From the NCBI GenBank assembly GCA_026874595.1, contig CM049310.1:90527556-90591555 (forward strand): DNA of 64,000 nt. The letters run 5' to 3'. Made by a program: the position numbers and the translations under genes. The notes below the pieces were generated by a model, which worked only from the letters and a program-made list of their open reading frames with translations, ran no database searches and was not told the origin of the DNA. This document shows positions 10,871-22,165 of the stretch, piece by piece; within the stretch, counting starts at the first letter, position 1, and the number at the start of each line of letters is the position of its first letter. This DNA is from Sipunculus nudus (lineage: Eukaryota > Annelida > Sipuncula > Golfingiida > Sipunculidae).

Positions 10871-13352
10871 TGTAAATAGAGTATTTGATTTGAATATATA
10901 ACAATGGTGATGATATAAATATGAAACAGAAATAGTCATTATTAAGATTTAATCATGATAAAAATAAACAAAAATAAACACAAGACAAATAAAAAAGCAT
11001 TGATATACTCTCATTATAAACAACCTAATCAATATTAGGTTGTAATCTAAATTTAAATTGAACCAAGACTAGGATATAACCATGATAAACATACAACCAC
11101 GAGTAAAATATAATCATGATCAAGATATAATAATGTATTACGACCGTGTGCTCGTGTAGACATACGGAGAAGGAATTATTCATATTTGAAACCAAACTGT
11201 ATTGAGAAATAATCTTAAAAAAACCCGACGTGAGGCAGAAACTTTCAAAATCCAACGTATTGAGCGAATACCTGCATCCCAGCAAAACAATCCTCCTGGA
11301 TCCGCCCCTTAACAAAGTTTGTTGGAAACCAACAAACAAACGAAGAGACACAGCTAGGGGTAAACATAACCTTCTTTGTTGTAATAATAAATTCATTGTC
11401 TAAGGAAGACACGGAGTTATTTTATACCTCTGTCCCTTGCAGGTACATAATCATTTATATTATTTGTGTATTATCTCCCGCTATTGTTTCATTTCGCTGA
11501 ATACAAAAGTTTCCAAGCAAAACCATCCCAGCACATGAACACATTATGTAAGGTTCACCTGTTTTATGTGTTTTTATTGTTCTGTGTGTGAGGTAGCATA
11601 GTCACCGTGCGTACGCTTAACATAACAAGACTGCGGAACCAAAGGTTCAGACAAGGAGAGGAGACATGAAAGAAAAAACACCAGCTTTAAGCCTACAAAT
11701 CTTGATTTGGAAATTGAGCAGTACGGCGGTAGGTGGCTGCGCGCTGTGTTTATAATGAATGCCATTGATCGCGCCCGATGCTGCCTTATTTCCACTCGTG
11801 TACACGAGTAAGCAAACGGTTTTAGGCCGATATATTGGCAGATACCACATTTCAAGGAGAACAAGCCAAATTGCATGTATATTTATTCAACCTAGTAATG
11901 AACCGGTCTGTGTACCATATGAACAGCGGTTGAAATGGTGTCACAAATAAAGGACGCGTTTTGTGCAAATTCGTGTGGTTTAGTGTGTGCTTTAAATGTC
12001 AAATTTTATGCTCATTCGTTGCCTTATTTGTCAATTCCAATGTTTCTTTATCCAATCGCAAACGCCTCATCAGCGTCCCGAAGTCACTAGGCAATCCATC
12101 ATTCACTCTCTGCTTGTCTAACGTCAATTAGATATGGTTGGATAAAAACATTAATTAGGCATTAAATTGATTGTAAAACGGCCATAAAAAGTTTGCAGCA
12201 TTTAGTTAGCGAATGGCCTGGCATCCATTTAATAAAGAGTACCATTTTAAGAATTCCAGGCCTGTCCACTTAGCAGAGGAAAACGGGCTCTGTCTACTCC
12301 CTCGAAACATTGTGAAAGGACGTGTTGAGCACATATTTTACATAACCGGATTAATTCCCATCAGTCCTATTGTTAAGATACAATTTTAATTTTAAGTTTG
12401 AATTAAGAGTGTTTTCTAGCGTGTGCGAGAAGTGACATCCATAGTCACGTTCATGTGTAGGTCCAACCCCATGTTTCATAAACTATCGTTACATGGGACC
12501 AAAGCTCCAAACGTACATTTTTATTCATTGTGTTTTAAATCAATGCAGACAGTGTCTTGAAAGATCAAATTAAAAAATGATATTGTCCGCATATTTATCG
12601 CGTTCAGCAAACTGACACTGATTACGGGTTTTAGAGCATTAGAACCTGTTTTAATTTTCAAGCTGACCTTCAACGGAAAAAAAATATGTTTAGATGGTAC
12701 AGCTTAGAAAAAGGTGGCAGGTGGCGTTCTGCACCTTCACAATGATATAAACCAGGGGTCATAAACAGCTTTGAACACCGTACCCTGCGCAATCGGTCAA
12801 GTGGACTACTTGCACTATAACGGAGAGCTTGTATCCAGCTATCGCAAGAAAACGTAAAATATAGTAAATGTTTTAAGAAATTTACCGAAATTACTGTGCC
12901 AGTTCACCCTGTAGGTAGGCGTTCTCCTAATTGCTGGTAATTGAGGCATCATGTTTTATCCTTGGTTTGTAGTTTTCTAAACTCAACAAGAATTCTTTAT
13001 ATTGAAAGTTAGGGCCATCGTGGGTTGGGAGGCTTCATTCGTATAAGGGCTGCCTTCGTTCTGGACCTGACCTGGGATCGAGTTGATGAAGATGGCACAC
13101 ATTCTGTGTAGTTGTGTATGGAGCATAGTTACTAATTGTCCTTGGCCAAGGTTGTTTTGTCTGGATACATTAAGTGACGAATAAATTCGCATTTTGTTTA
13201 TAGAAAAATTATATCAAGTATTCTAATTAAAATACGACATATAGACATTACTGTGCAACCGCGTTTTCCAACAAAGTCGATTTCCCCGGCATCTTTCTCT
13301 ACTTTCTCTTATACGGATTATTACACGGGAACCAGTCTAGTTTGTGACTTAC
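10871..13352. other. Intron of the receptor gene, nothing else seen
   Basis: Sequence between the TM3 and TM2 exons. It has repeated ATAATCATGAT-type words (about 10600-11130) and otherwise no recognised element. Confidence 0.55.
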
Positions 13353-13439
13353 CCAGTGTTGGGATTGATGATGCGGTAGGTGGCGCTGCTTCAACCAAGA
13401 TAAGAAGCAAAACCATGAAGCTGGCAAATAAACTCATCG
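13353..13439 (-). CDS. nAChR-like subunit exon encoding the TM2 pore helix
   Basis: The acceptor CTTTTCAG ends at 13440 and the donor GTAAGT begins at 13352. The exon is 87 nt: two bases completing an Ala codon, 28 codons, and one base of a Gly codon. It reads MSLFASFMVLLLILVEAAPP then TASSIPTL. With the preceding PPERPDRTAL it aligns without gaps to the vertebrate alpha7 M2 from -2' to 23'. Position -1' is Asp (the acidic ring expected of cation channels), 0' Arg, 6' Ser, 20' Glu and 23' Pro. Position 9', the hydrophobic gate and normally Leu, is Ala here. Too short to be found by length alone; it was found by phase and family pattern. Confidence 0.85.
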
Positions 13440-13771
13440 CTGAAAAGACATATGGTCACATGATCATAACGATATTGACACCATGGTAACGACCTGGTTG
13501 CTGGTTCTATGGTTATTATCCATATAATATTAATCCAACTGGGCGAATGTCAAGAAGTTCAATTTCACCGTGTTGGTTCAAGATTCTTTGACTTACATTA
13601 CTGATTGAACATAAATTAAATAATACATGTAATCATTTACAAATGTATCTTAAAAAGGACTGAAGTATGCCGTTCGATACAAGTTTCTCTGATAAAACTT
13701 AAACTTTTACATTTATTAATATACTACATACCGCTCGATATATATATACAACACTGTGATGAACCGTTTCA

Positions 13772-15877
13772 ACTTCAACTATTCAGCGAAAAAATCCCTC
13801 TTCCATCACAGAAGGAATACAAGCGACGGCTTATAGAAAAAGTCGAGCTGGTCATCAAAAGAATGAGATGGAAGGCATTTTTCTACAAAAGGAACGAAAG
13901 AGAATGTGATGGAAACCAGAACAACAAGTTTGGACTCAAATCAAGGCGAACCCCACCGCAGATAGAGTTAAGACTCTTTGAGTCCGACCTCATGAAATGA
14001 CGGAAAACGTAGAATTCAGGCAAATCATCAACCCATTCCAGCCAGAACTGAAAAAGGACATCAAAGAAATTACATCAAGTAAGAAAGCTATAGTCTTCGC
14101 ACATAAAACACGAAATGTCTACACAATAGAACCTCACAAATACAAAAAATTACTAAGGGACAATATCACATCAAAGTACAAAGCCGCAGACCAAACCACC
14201 GTGAAAAACATCAACGATGAGTTATTCGAAATAGCTTCAAAACTCGATATTGACGACAGAATATCTCCCATGTCCGAAAAGCAAGCTTTTATCACCTTCA
14301 AGGACCACAAGGAAAATTTCCATAGAAACACACCATGTAGACTAATAAATCCTTGCCAAAGTGAAATGGGAAAAGTCAGCAAAGCTTTCCCGGACCAAAT
14401 CAACCAATGTGTGCGATGTTCCGCACCAGTAAATCAGTGAAAAAACACATGGTCAGTAATAAACTGGTTCAAATCCATAAAAGATAAACCTAAACATACC
14501 TTCATGGTCTTTGATATCGTGGACTTCTACCCATCAATATCCCACCACTTGCTGGCAACGGCTTTAAAGTGGGCGGGAAAATACACCAACATCTCAGACC
14601 TGAACCTCCAAGCCATCATGCACTCTCGAAATTCCCTCTTATTTGACAACGGCACCCCCTGGCAAAAGACTGAGAAAGGACCCAGCACGTTCGATGTAAC
14701 GATGGGGAGTTACGACGGGACCGAAGTGTGTGAATTGGTCGGTTTATACGCCCTGAGTACCATACAAAAAGAGTTCCCCGATATGAACGTCAGTTTGTAC
14801 AGAGACGACGGACTAGCAGCCCTGAAACCAGTATCAGGACCCGAAGCAGACAGGATCAGGAAAAAACTCACTGAAATCTTCACCACCATGAACCTGAAAA
14901 TAAAAGTGGGAACAAACCTGACATCAGTCAACTACCTAGATGTTTCACTGGACCTCCAATCTGGAAATTTTAGCCCGTATAGGAAGCCAAACGATCAACC
15001 AATGTTTATAAATACCAAATCAGACCCCCCCCCCCAGCTATTATTCGAAACATCCCTGCGGCTGTCAACAAGCGCCTTTCAGAACTTTCTCAAGATGATA
15101 ATATCTTCAGAACAGCATCAAAAGAATACGAACAAGCACTCAACAATAGCGGATACAAGCAAAAACTTAGTTATATCGCCCCACAGGAAGCTGCCGGAAA
15201 ACGTCGCAAAAACCGAACAAGAAATATCATTTGGTTGCAATCTAGTGCAATCGTGAAAACAAATATCGGCGAAATTTTCTTGAAACTTGTAGCCAAACAC
15301 TTTCCAAAAACGCACTGCACAAATTATTCAACAAAAACAATCTGAAAATTAGCTACAGCTGCATGAAGAACGTTAGATCAATAATACCAAGCCAAAATAC
15401 AAGATTACTGTCTGAAAGGCACCAAGGAGAACCCACACAACAAAGGCTATGCAACTGCCGTGACAAATCTGACTGCCCTCTCAATGGAAAGTCCCTAACC
15501 CCGTGCATTGTTTACCAAGCCGACGTACACAGTAACGGTACAGTTAACTCATACATTGGCTTGACCGGAGGCCCCTTCAAACAAAGGTATTACAACCACA
15601 AGAAATCATTCACGCACAGGACCCATTCAACCGAAACCGAGCTTACCAAACACATTTGGACCCTGAAAGACGAGCAACAAAGCTTCACTATCACCTGGTC
15701 TATAATCCAGCAGTCAAACACATTTATGACCTCTTCACGTCAGTGTAATCTTTGCTTGGCAGGGAAACTAGCAACCATAAGTTCAAAACAAAAGAACCCT
15801 TGAACAAACGTTCGGAAATTGTTTCCACCTGCCGCCATGGTAAAAGAGCAACCAACCGTGCTAAAAAGAAATTATAA
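13772..15877 (+). pseudogene. Penelope-like retroelement ORF (RT + GIY-YIG), frameshifted
   Basis: A Penelope-like element inserted in a receptor intron, antisense to the gene. Order: an N-terminal segment with VIKRMRWKAFF and FGLKSRRTPPQIELRLFESD (13772-13997); RT core with FDIVDFYPSIS (from 14510) and the catalytic box YRDDGL (14798-14815); RT thumb with NYLDVSLDLQSG; a Cys-rich CNCRDKSDCPL motif; then the GIY-YIG endonuclease SYIGLTGGPFKQRYYNH (from 15549). Breaks: a frameshift near 13997, an in-frame TGA at 14438-14440 where Trp is expected, a frameshift in the 11-C tract at 15025-15035, another in the A run near 15305, and one near 15770. Several breaks lie in homopolymers, so some could be sequencing error; the TGA looks real. 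The protein would prime and integrate the element's own RNA. Confidence 0.88.
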
Positions 15878-15906
15878 AAACCAATACCGCAACTAGTTAA
15901 ATTTCA

Positions 15907-15947
15907 GTCACCTGACGAGCCGATGAGGCGAAACCGATGGTCGTGAT
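15907..15947 (+). ncRNA. Hammerhead ribozyme (minimal type, Penelope-associated)
   Basis: Thirty bases after the element's ORF end. Stem I: GTCAC (15907-15911) pairs with GTGAT (15943-15947, last pair G-U). Core CTGACGA at 15912-15918. Stem II: GCC (19-21) with GGC (27-29), loop GATGA. GAAA at 15930-15933. Stem III is very short: A-U, C-G, C-G closed by loop GAT, followed by C at 15942 as the predicted cleavage site (GGUC). All invariant core bases are present. Penelope-like elements are known to carry such minimal hammerheads in their terminal repeats. Confidence 0.8.
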
Positions 15948-15970
15948 CCAGATTCATCACATACCTTAAC

Positions 15971-16036
<66 letters not shown>
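15971..16036. repeat. (TA)n microsatellite
   Basis: Long TA run with one AAA interruption between the Penelope element and receptor exon 16186-16628. Confidence 0.9.
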
Positions 16037-16039
<3 letters not shown>

Positions 16040-16185
16040 CGTCATTTTACTTACAATATTAACAGTATACTGTTAGGTATTGAGGTTTCTGATGCCTGAG
16101 TATATAGAGGAGAGCAGAGATCATTATCACACCTTTAGTGATATTGGGTACTACGTGTAACTAACACCATCTCAAAAACACTCAC

Positions 16186-16628
16186 CGAGCGCTGTCCTAT
16201 CCGGCCGCTCCGGGGGAAGCCAAAACACGACCAGCGTCAGACTGGATAGAAATACACAAGGCAACGTCAGAATGTATGCTGAGAAAACCATCCGGCGCTT
16301 AAGGTGGAGCTCAAAATACAATGAGACCAACCCATCTGCCTCCCGACGTTCCGACATGAATTTATCCAGCTCCCAGGTACTGGAAGCTTGCGTTTCCTCC
16401 TCCAACACGGAAGTGTCCATCCCACCCGGAAATAACATGGTTAGGTTTAACTCCTGTACGTTATGCGACCAGGAACCAAACAGCATACTGCACTTCTGAA
16501 TGTCAAAAGGGAAATTGGCCACGTCCACAGAACATGTGCTTCTGTAGATTGTATGAGGCGTCCAGTAGACGAAACCCGCCGACCGTACCACCAGTAACGA
16601 ATCCCGCATCGGAGGGCGAACGTCGGCT
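16186..16628 (-). CDS. nAChR-like subunit exon: Cys-loop, loop B/C region and TM1
   Basis: The central exon of a nicotinic acetylcholine receptor-like subunit. The acceptor TTCACAG ends at 16629 and the donor GTGAGT begins at 16185. It takes one base to finish a Thr codon from the upstream exon, then has 147 codons and one leftover base. Order: ADVRPP, a beta strand SLLVVRSAGFVYWTP, the Cys-loop CSVDVANFPFDIQKC (13-residue spacing, FPFD intact), loop B GSWSHN with the aromatic Trp, then WELDKF and a loop C region that has neither the vicinal Cys pair nor the usual Tyr residues. TM1 follows as MVFSAYILTLPCVFLSSLTLVVFWLPP with the conserved Pro and Cys. Lack of the Cys pair makes it a non-alpha-type subunit. 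It would form part of a plasma-membrane pentamer; ligand unknown. Confidence 0.93.
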
Positions 16629-16760
16629 CTGTGAATAAATGTATAGAAGAAATGTTTATAGCATTGTCTAATAAATCTCGATCGTGTGTATGAACTTTTT
16701 TCGGTGAGATTTCCATGCTGAGGACATTTTGGACATTATACATATAAACATATACACACG

Positions 16761-16771
<11 letters not shown>

Positions 16772-16802
<31 letters not shown>
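16772..16802. repeat. (GA)n microsatellite
   Basis: GA run directly abutting the inverted-repeat element that starts at 16809. Confidence 0.9.
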
Positions 16803-16808
<6 letters not shown>

Positions 16809-16809
<1 letters not shown>

Positions 16810-16959
16810 CGAAGGTAAAGATAAACAGTGACGCAGATCATTTGTACACGTTCCCACTTAATTACCACCTGACGAAGAAGCCTGTGTGCTGCTAAAGCTC
16901 GTGTGTTAATAAATTAGTCTCTCTATCTAAAAGGCGTCACTGTTTATCTTAACCTTCGC
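16809..16959. mobile_element. 151-bp inverted-repeat element with hammerhead-like core
   Basis: The 26-nt arms 16809-16834 and 16934-16959 (GCGAAGGTAAAGATAAACAG... and its mirror) match at 25 of 26 positions. The loop of about 99 nt holds CCTGACGAAGAAGCC ... GCTAAAGCTCGTGTG, which resembles the CCTGAAGAAG...CGAAAGCTTGTGTC string at 53919-53953. CTGACGA is a legal hammerhead CUGANGA box but the GAAA box reads TAAA here, so catalysis is doubtful. Could be a short terminal remnant of a Penelope-like element or a tiny foldback element. Confidence 0.5.
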
Positions 16960-16992
16960 TTCAACTACAGACTAACACGGCTATACCACTTA

Positions 16993-17030
16993 TTATATAT
17001 ATATATATATATAATATATAATATATATAT
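16993..17030. repeat. (TA)n microsatellite, interrupted
   Basis: TA units with TAA interruptions, following the inverted-repeat element. Confidence 0.85.
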
Positions 17031-17219
17031 AGTAAAACGTTATGCACTTTGGAGCATCGATGTCATCAATTAAATCACTTCGCCTGTTCAATAAGATTAC
17101 CGAATTGTCGCTTTTTATGTAATATGATGTATTTCTCCTCCATACAGAGGTTACATTGATAGGATAAATGGATTAAAATATTCCAGGAAAACGGCCTAAG
17201 AATCACGGCCTAAACTTAT

Positions 17220-18090
17220 TTAAAATCGGTAAACTTACTTGATGTCAAACTTGACCTCCGCACTGGACAAACCAAACACTAAATAAACCAAACGACAAAC
17301 CCGTCTACATAAACCACCGATCAAATCACCCACCATTATCAAGAACTTGTCACAGGCATTCGGAAAACAACTCTCATTATTATCACCAAGTAAAGAAATA
17401 TTTGAAGATGCAGAACCAATATATAATTACACCTTAAAGAAAGCGGAATACAATGAAAGCGTCTATTACAATACTGGAAACGACAGCAGTGGAAAACAAA
17501 AAAGGAAAAGAAACAGCTAAAAAGATACTTTGGTATAACCTACCATACAGCAAGAACGTCAAAACAAATGTCGGGCCACAGTTCTTAAAACTTATTTAAA
17601 AGCACTTCTCACAAGATAGCAAACTACACAAATATTTATATTAAAAACAATAAAAAATAGGTACACTTGCATGTGAAATATGATTCAAATAATAACAGCC
17701 CATATAAAAGAATCACTGCAAAAAACAGCCAAGCAACTAACAAAAAAAAACTTGCAATTGTAGGGAGAAAAACACATGCCCCTTAGACGTGCATTGCCTT
17801 GCCAGCAATATTGTTTATAAAGCAACGGTCAAAACCGAACACTAAACCGCTCACTACATCGGATTAGACAGTGACCCATTCAAAATACGGTTCAGTTACC
17901 ACAAGATATCAATCCGCAGTGAACGCTACAAAAAAGAAACAGAGCTTTCGATGCACGTTTGGACCCTAAAGAGAAAGCAAAGACAATATTCATCCACTTG
18001 GGAAATAATCCAACGCTCTAACACAATGAAATGCACCTCGGATCAATGCAACCTCTGTGTCGAGGAGACATACAGCATATTATAAAGTAA
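17220..18090 (+). pseudogene. Second, highly decayed Penelope-like element (RT thumb to GIY-YIG)
   Basis: Read across several frames it follows the C-terminal half of the copy at 13772-15877: NLLDVKLDLRTG (from about 17236), KPNDKPVYINHRSNHPP (from about 17287), a long decayed middle, a degenerate HxIGLD-like GIY-YIG start near 17855 and a final CNLCVEET (about 18048-18071). Many stops and indels. It is 5'-truncated and much older than its neighbour. It lies in the long receptor intron, antisense to the gene. Confidence 0.7.
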
Positions 18091-18273
18091 AATCTGATTG
18101 GCTCTGTGTTTAAACACATCTGCAGAACTGGTAGAAGAAATCGGATTGGCTTAGTGTATAGTCGATAATCTTATTGAAAAGGCATAGTGAATTAGTTTCA
18201 AAATGCCGACACCTGGAACTACCAAACCGTGCAAAAAGAAAGTGACAGTAATAGCTAGGTCCCCCACGAGCGT

Positions 18274-18330
18274 CAGTTATCTGATGATCGCCCGGGTGCC
18301 GATACCGGCAACGGCGTGAAACTCGGAGTA
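18274..18330 (+). ncRNA. Relic hammerhead-like motif after the second Penelope copy
   Basis: CTGATGA, then a stem of CGCC/GGCG enclosing a GCCG/CGGC hairpin, then GAAAC, which gives the core boxes in the right order. Downstream GGAGT/ACTCC can pair but is not followed by the UH cleavage dinucleotide, and no convincing stem I was found. Likely a decayed ribozyme. Confidence 0.35.
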
Positions 18331-18417
18331 ATGACTCCAATGTGATTTACGTTTCGTTTAACTAATCTGCTCTACCTCATCTGTTTCGAGCACTTTACTG
18401 CAAGCACAGGAACCTAC

Positions 18418-18422
<5 letters not shown>

Positions 18423-18475
<53 letters not shown>
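18423..18475. repeat. (TA)n microsatellite
   Basis: TA run with one CAT interruption. Confidence 0.9.
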
Positions 18476-18476
<1 letters not shown>

Positions 18477-18750
18477 CCCTGGGCCCCTTTTCTAGGACCC
18501 TTTATGGTGCCCTCTCTCACTCCTACCCCTCTTGTCAACCGTCCCTTGTATAATCACAGGAGGCTAGGTCAAGGGCACTCGGTCAGTGACTCAGAACATG
18601 TAAGCACACTACAAGGGAACCATATATATATATATGACAAATCAAAAATGGGTAAAGCCGCTTATACTTAATAATGCTTAAGATTTCAATTTCTTTAGTA
18701 GTTCGAAAGAAAGGGTCCGGTATTTTTTTGTTCTCCCAGAACTCGCCCTG

Positions 18751-18760
<10 letters not shown>

Positions 18761-18793
<33 letters not shown>
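18761..18793. repeat. (GA)n microsatellite
   Basis: GA run followed by purine-rich AAGGAGAAGGAGAGGG sequence. Confidence 0.9.
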
Positions 18794-18796
<3 letters not shown>

Positions 18797-19985
18797 AGAA
18801 GGAGAGGGAAATGGACAGAGAGAGAAAGAAAATATCATGCAGGTATCAAAATGAAAATAGTTTTATATTTTTACAAAATTGCAATTTACAAGCTTTGAGG
18901 TTTCAACTTATGGATTCCGTCAATGGCCTCTTTCGAAACATTGTTCTAAACAGGTCGAGAATTACTGTTCTAAGTTTAAGCATACTAAATCTTATTGAAT
19001 CAATCATCGCTCGTAACAGCAACAGGAAACGTCATCTACCAGCCTTTTGTCTGGGTACGTTCTTAATAACATCCTAGGTTGTAGCTCTTTACGGGTGCAA
19101 ATAGGGGAAAGTGATTATGGTTGAACTGTTTTATCATTAACCTGGTTCTCGTCTCGAGCCAACCACCTTGTGACATTTTCCGGATGCTTTAAAGAATCAC
19201 TTACAATATGATAGCACCATCCCATATGGGTGATATGGTATCCGTTTTAATCCCTGCGGGCAGAGCTGACCTACCAAATATGCAGTAAAATCGTGAGCCT
19301 CTTTTTCGTCGCTGAATGATTAACCGTCAGCGTATTGGTCCCCCTGGTGATCACGTGGGCAACCATAACGTGATTTGTATATAAACCCAACTAATACCCT
19401 GGCCCTTCCTGATCCAGAGAACCCACTTTTTTAGGATTTAACCCTGATCAACATGTTCTTTCAAGTACTGCGCGCCAGGCATGATATTACCAAGGCAAGT
19501 AAACAACGTTAAAGTATTAATGGCCTCAGCATTGTAGCTCACGGCCCATAACGGTGTTAGAACCACAATTCCCTCCTGCAGCTATTGTCGCGCCCAGTAT
19601 TCAAGTAGCTTTGGTTCTTACATATCCCGTGGGTGATGTCAACAGACAGTTTCTCCTTAATGGAGTACAGATATGCCACCAGAGAGTTGATGTGAAGTCT
19701 TAAATAACAGTCCCATGACAATGTATATTTTGAAGAAAAAAAAACATGTATCCCCTTATTGCGATTGTAAAATAATCAGTTAATGTTCATTATAAACGCC
19801 CTCATTTGTCACCCATAAGACTTGCGAAACTACAAAACATCTGTCATATAGATTATTTTAATATTAGGAAAATTAAAGCAAGAACCTGCAAAACGAAATC
19901 CCCGCCAAACAATAAAAAAGTAGAAATCGCCGAAAATTAGCTTCGTGAATACGAAGTCAGGAACAGTATATGTTTTGACCATCTA
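18794..19985. other. Receptor intron, nothing else seen
   Basis: Part of the 15-kb intron between receptor exons 31603-31712 and 16186-16628. No repeat or coding signal recognised. Confidence 0.5.
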
Positions 19986-19987
19986 TC

Positions 19988-20210
19988 AACATGGCTGTGC
20001 CCATTAAGCGTTACAGGCTCGTTCCGCGGCGACCCGGGTTCGATTCCCGGAGTGGCTATGAGAGCGGGTTGCAGTGGCCCTTCCAAGGTCGGTGGTTTTC
20101 TACGGGACCTCCGGTTTTCTCCACCTCCAAACAGTACCGGAGGGCACCTTTTTTGTCATGGAGAGTGCCTCGAATGGTTTAATATCTACATGTATTTGTA
20201 CAAATAAGGT
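19988..20210 (+). mobile_element. tRNA-derived SINE, copy 1
   Basis: The tRNA-related head has an A-box-like GTGCCCATTAAGCG and a B box GGTTCGATTCC (20037-20047). The central domain GGTCGGTGGTTTTCTACGGGACC is shared (reverse strand) with the units at 31360 and 61625. The body CCGGTTTTCTCCACCTCC resembles the GGTTTTCTCC-type central domain common in marine-animal SINEs. The tail is AT-rich without a clean target duplication. Confidence 0.7.
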
Positions 20211-20349
20211 ATAAAGTTTTTTCCCAACAAATCAACAAATCAATACCTCTTGGTCGTTTTACTAATAACAACATTTCCTGGTCCCCGGTTGACTGAGAGT
20301 AGACAGGCTTATACTTGGTTGAAGTAAGCACTTTTGATTGCTTTTAAAT

Positions 20350-20530
20350 CGTTGCCTCCGCCAGCAGGGTGAGCCTTCAATCCCGCCCGTGTGCTTGTGT
20401 GTGTGTGTGTGTTTGTTCACAACATGACTCACACAACCATGTATAGAATCTTATGTAATTTTCAGGGTATTTCGGGAATGGGCGACTGAAGAAACGGTGT
20501 AGATATAATAGACGATATAATACAAATATT
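20350..20530 (+). repeat. Dispersed family A, truncated copy
   Basis: GCCTCCGCCAGCAGGG ... GTTTGTTCACAACATGACTCA ... ATCTTATGTAATTTTCAGGG ... TTTCGGGAATGGGC corresponds to the left half of the family. A short GT microsatellite has expanded inside it. Confidence 0.6.
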
Positions 20531-21884
20531 ATTGCACATGTTTTTGAATCCTTGACAATGGATTTCTTGATCAATCCTTGCTCATAAAGGTTTATTAAAT
20601 AACATAACAATCTTATTATGCGGTTAACTTCATACACATTCATTAGGCATTGCCTATAATGGGCCATGGAGCTATCGTTTAGAAAATGTGAAAACACGGG
20701 ATATCCAATTTATTAAGCATTGCCAAAGCAATGAAATTTACATAACAATAGCTGTAGAGGAAATAATATATTAAAATTGTAACAATAAGACGTGTGGTTG
20801 GCATGGCAATAGCGGTTTTTATTCCCTTTAGCCCCCCCCCCCCCCCACCATCCTCCTCCCGACAAATAAGAATAGACTATGCATGGAGTCTATGGCCTTG
20901 AGAATAAGATAACAAAATATATACCAGGTGCAATTCAGTGACATAGAATTAATATTGTTGCAGTGTTTCTATTGAAAAATCATCTATATTGTAGATATAG
21001 CGCAAATTGAATACAACACCAGAAAGAAAAAAATTAAATCGTGGCTGTTGCAGTCGGGATGCTTAGGTAGGTCCTTCCACAATTTTTTTACCCAAATATG
21101 AATACAGAAATGAACCTATCACCCCTATAAGCCTCTCCGTTCAATGGGAGATGGGAAACTTAATTATAGAATCATCGTCCTACTAAAGTCTAAACCTTTC
21201 AGATTGCTTCTGATACTGGTTTACTGGATGTACAAAGCACAAATAATTTTAACCAAAGTTGACAGAAGTAAATAGGTCTTTTGTGAAGTCGATCACATCA
21301 TTAAAGCACTTTGACTACGTCTCAATTATACATCTGAGACGCTGATATACGAGGTCACTAGGTGGCGTTACAAGAAGCTAACTATCACTTTAACACTGCA
21401 TTTGTTCTTTTGACCTATCTTTGTCAAATTTCGACAGTAGTGTAAAGCCTTAAAATAAGTCAATGATGTTGTCATCTACGATTACGAGCTCTACTAAAGA
21501 AGATTTGTCTTAATATATATATATATATATATATATCCAAAATAAGTTAACAGCAATTTTAAGCGATTTTTGTTTTCGGTCGATTCTGTGGCGTGTTTTA
21601 AAGTCCTTCTTATTTAGTCTTTTATGCTGTATATGGTATATATTACACCTAATCCGGCTTGCCTCCTAATAAAGCACACTCAATCGGAAAGATGTGGTTG
21701 AAATTAATCTTTGGGACTTTTCTCAAAAACAAATACCATTTCTTTCTCATAGAGCCTAACGGAAGTTGTGCCACATAAGAACAAAAAGACATAAAAAAAA
21801 CAATTAAAACCCGAGATTAAATGCACTCAGCGGTCCGTATATACTCATTGATGTATTTTAAAATGATTAACTAGAAATATACAT
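20531..21884. other. Receptor intron, nothing else seen
   Basis: Contains a C run at about 20833-20847 and a (TA)n tract at 21513-21536; otherwise unrecognised. Confidence 0.5.
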
Positions 21885-22165
21885 TCTGAGGAATGCATGC
21901 CTCCGCCCCTATGTGGGCGGTCCTTAATGCGGGGTACTCCGCAAGACGTGTTATTTTAATCCACTTATTGGCCCATATTCCAAGGTTCATTGATTGATAT
22001 ATTCCCCCACAAATGTTTTCTTTAACTTATTTAGCGAATATTCGAATGTGCCATCGAGCATAGGCACATTGGAATAAAATATTTTGAAAATATAAATGGA
22101 TGCCCTTCCTGGATCCGGATCATGAGCCGGACCCAAACAGTTACTGAAGACCACCTCCCCCTTTC
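21885..22165 (-). repeat. Dispersed family A, minus-strand copy
   Basis: GAGGAATGCATGCC, then GGCCCATATTCCAAGGTTCATT and GGATCCGGATCATGAGCCGGACC read as the reverse complement of the family core. Diverged and with a local insertion. Confidence 0.5.

Noticed and set aside
16668-16868. Serine/leucine-rich minus-strand frames near the receptor exon
   Set aside because: They are translations of the (GA)n and (TA)n tracts.
20020-20060. Possible functional tRNA gene at the B box GGTTCGATTCC
   Set aside because: No acceptor-stem pairing and the same central body occurs in two other SINE copies, so it is a tRNA-derived SINE head.
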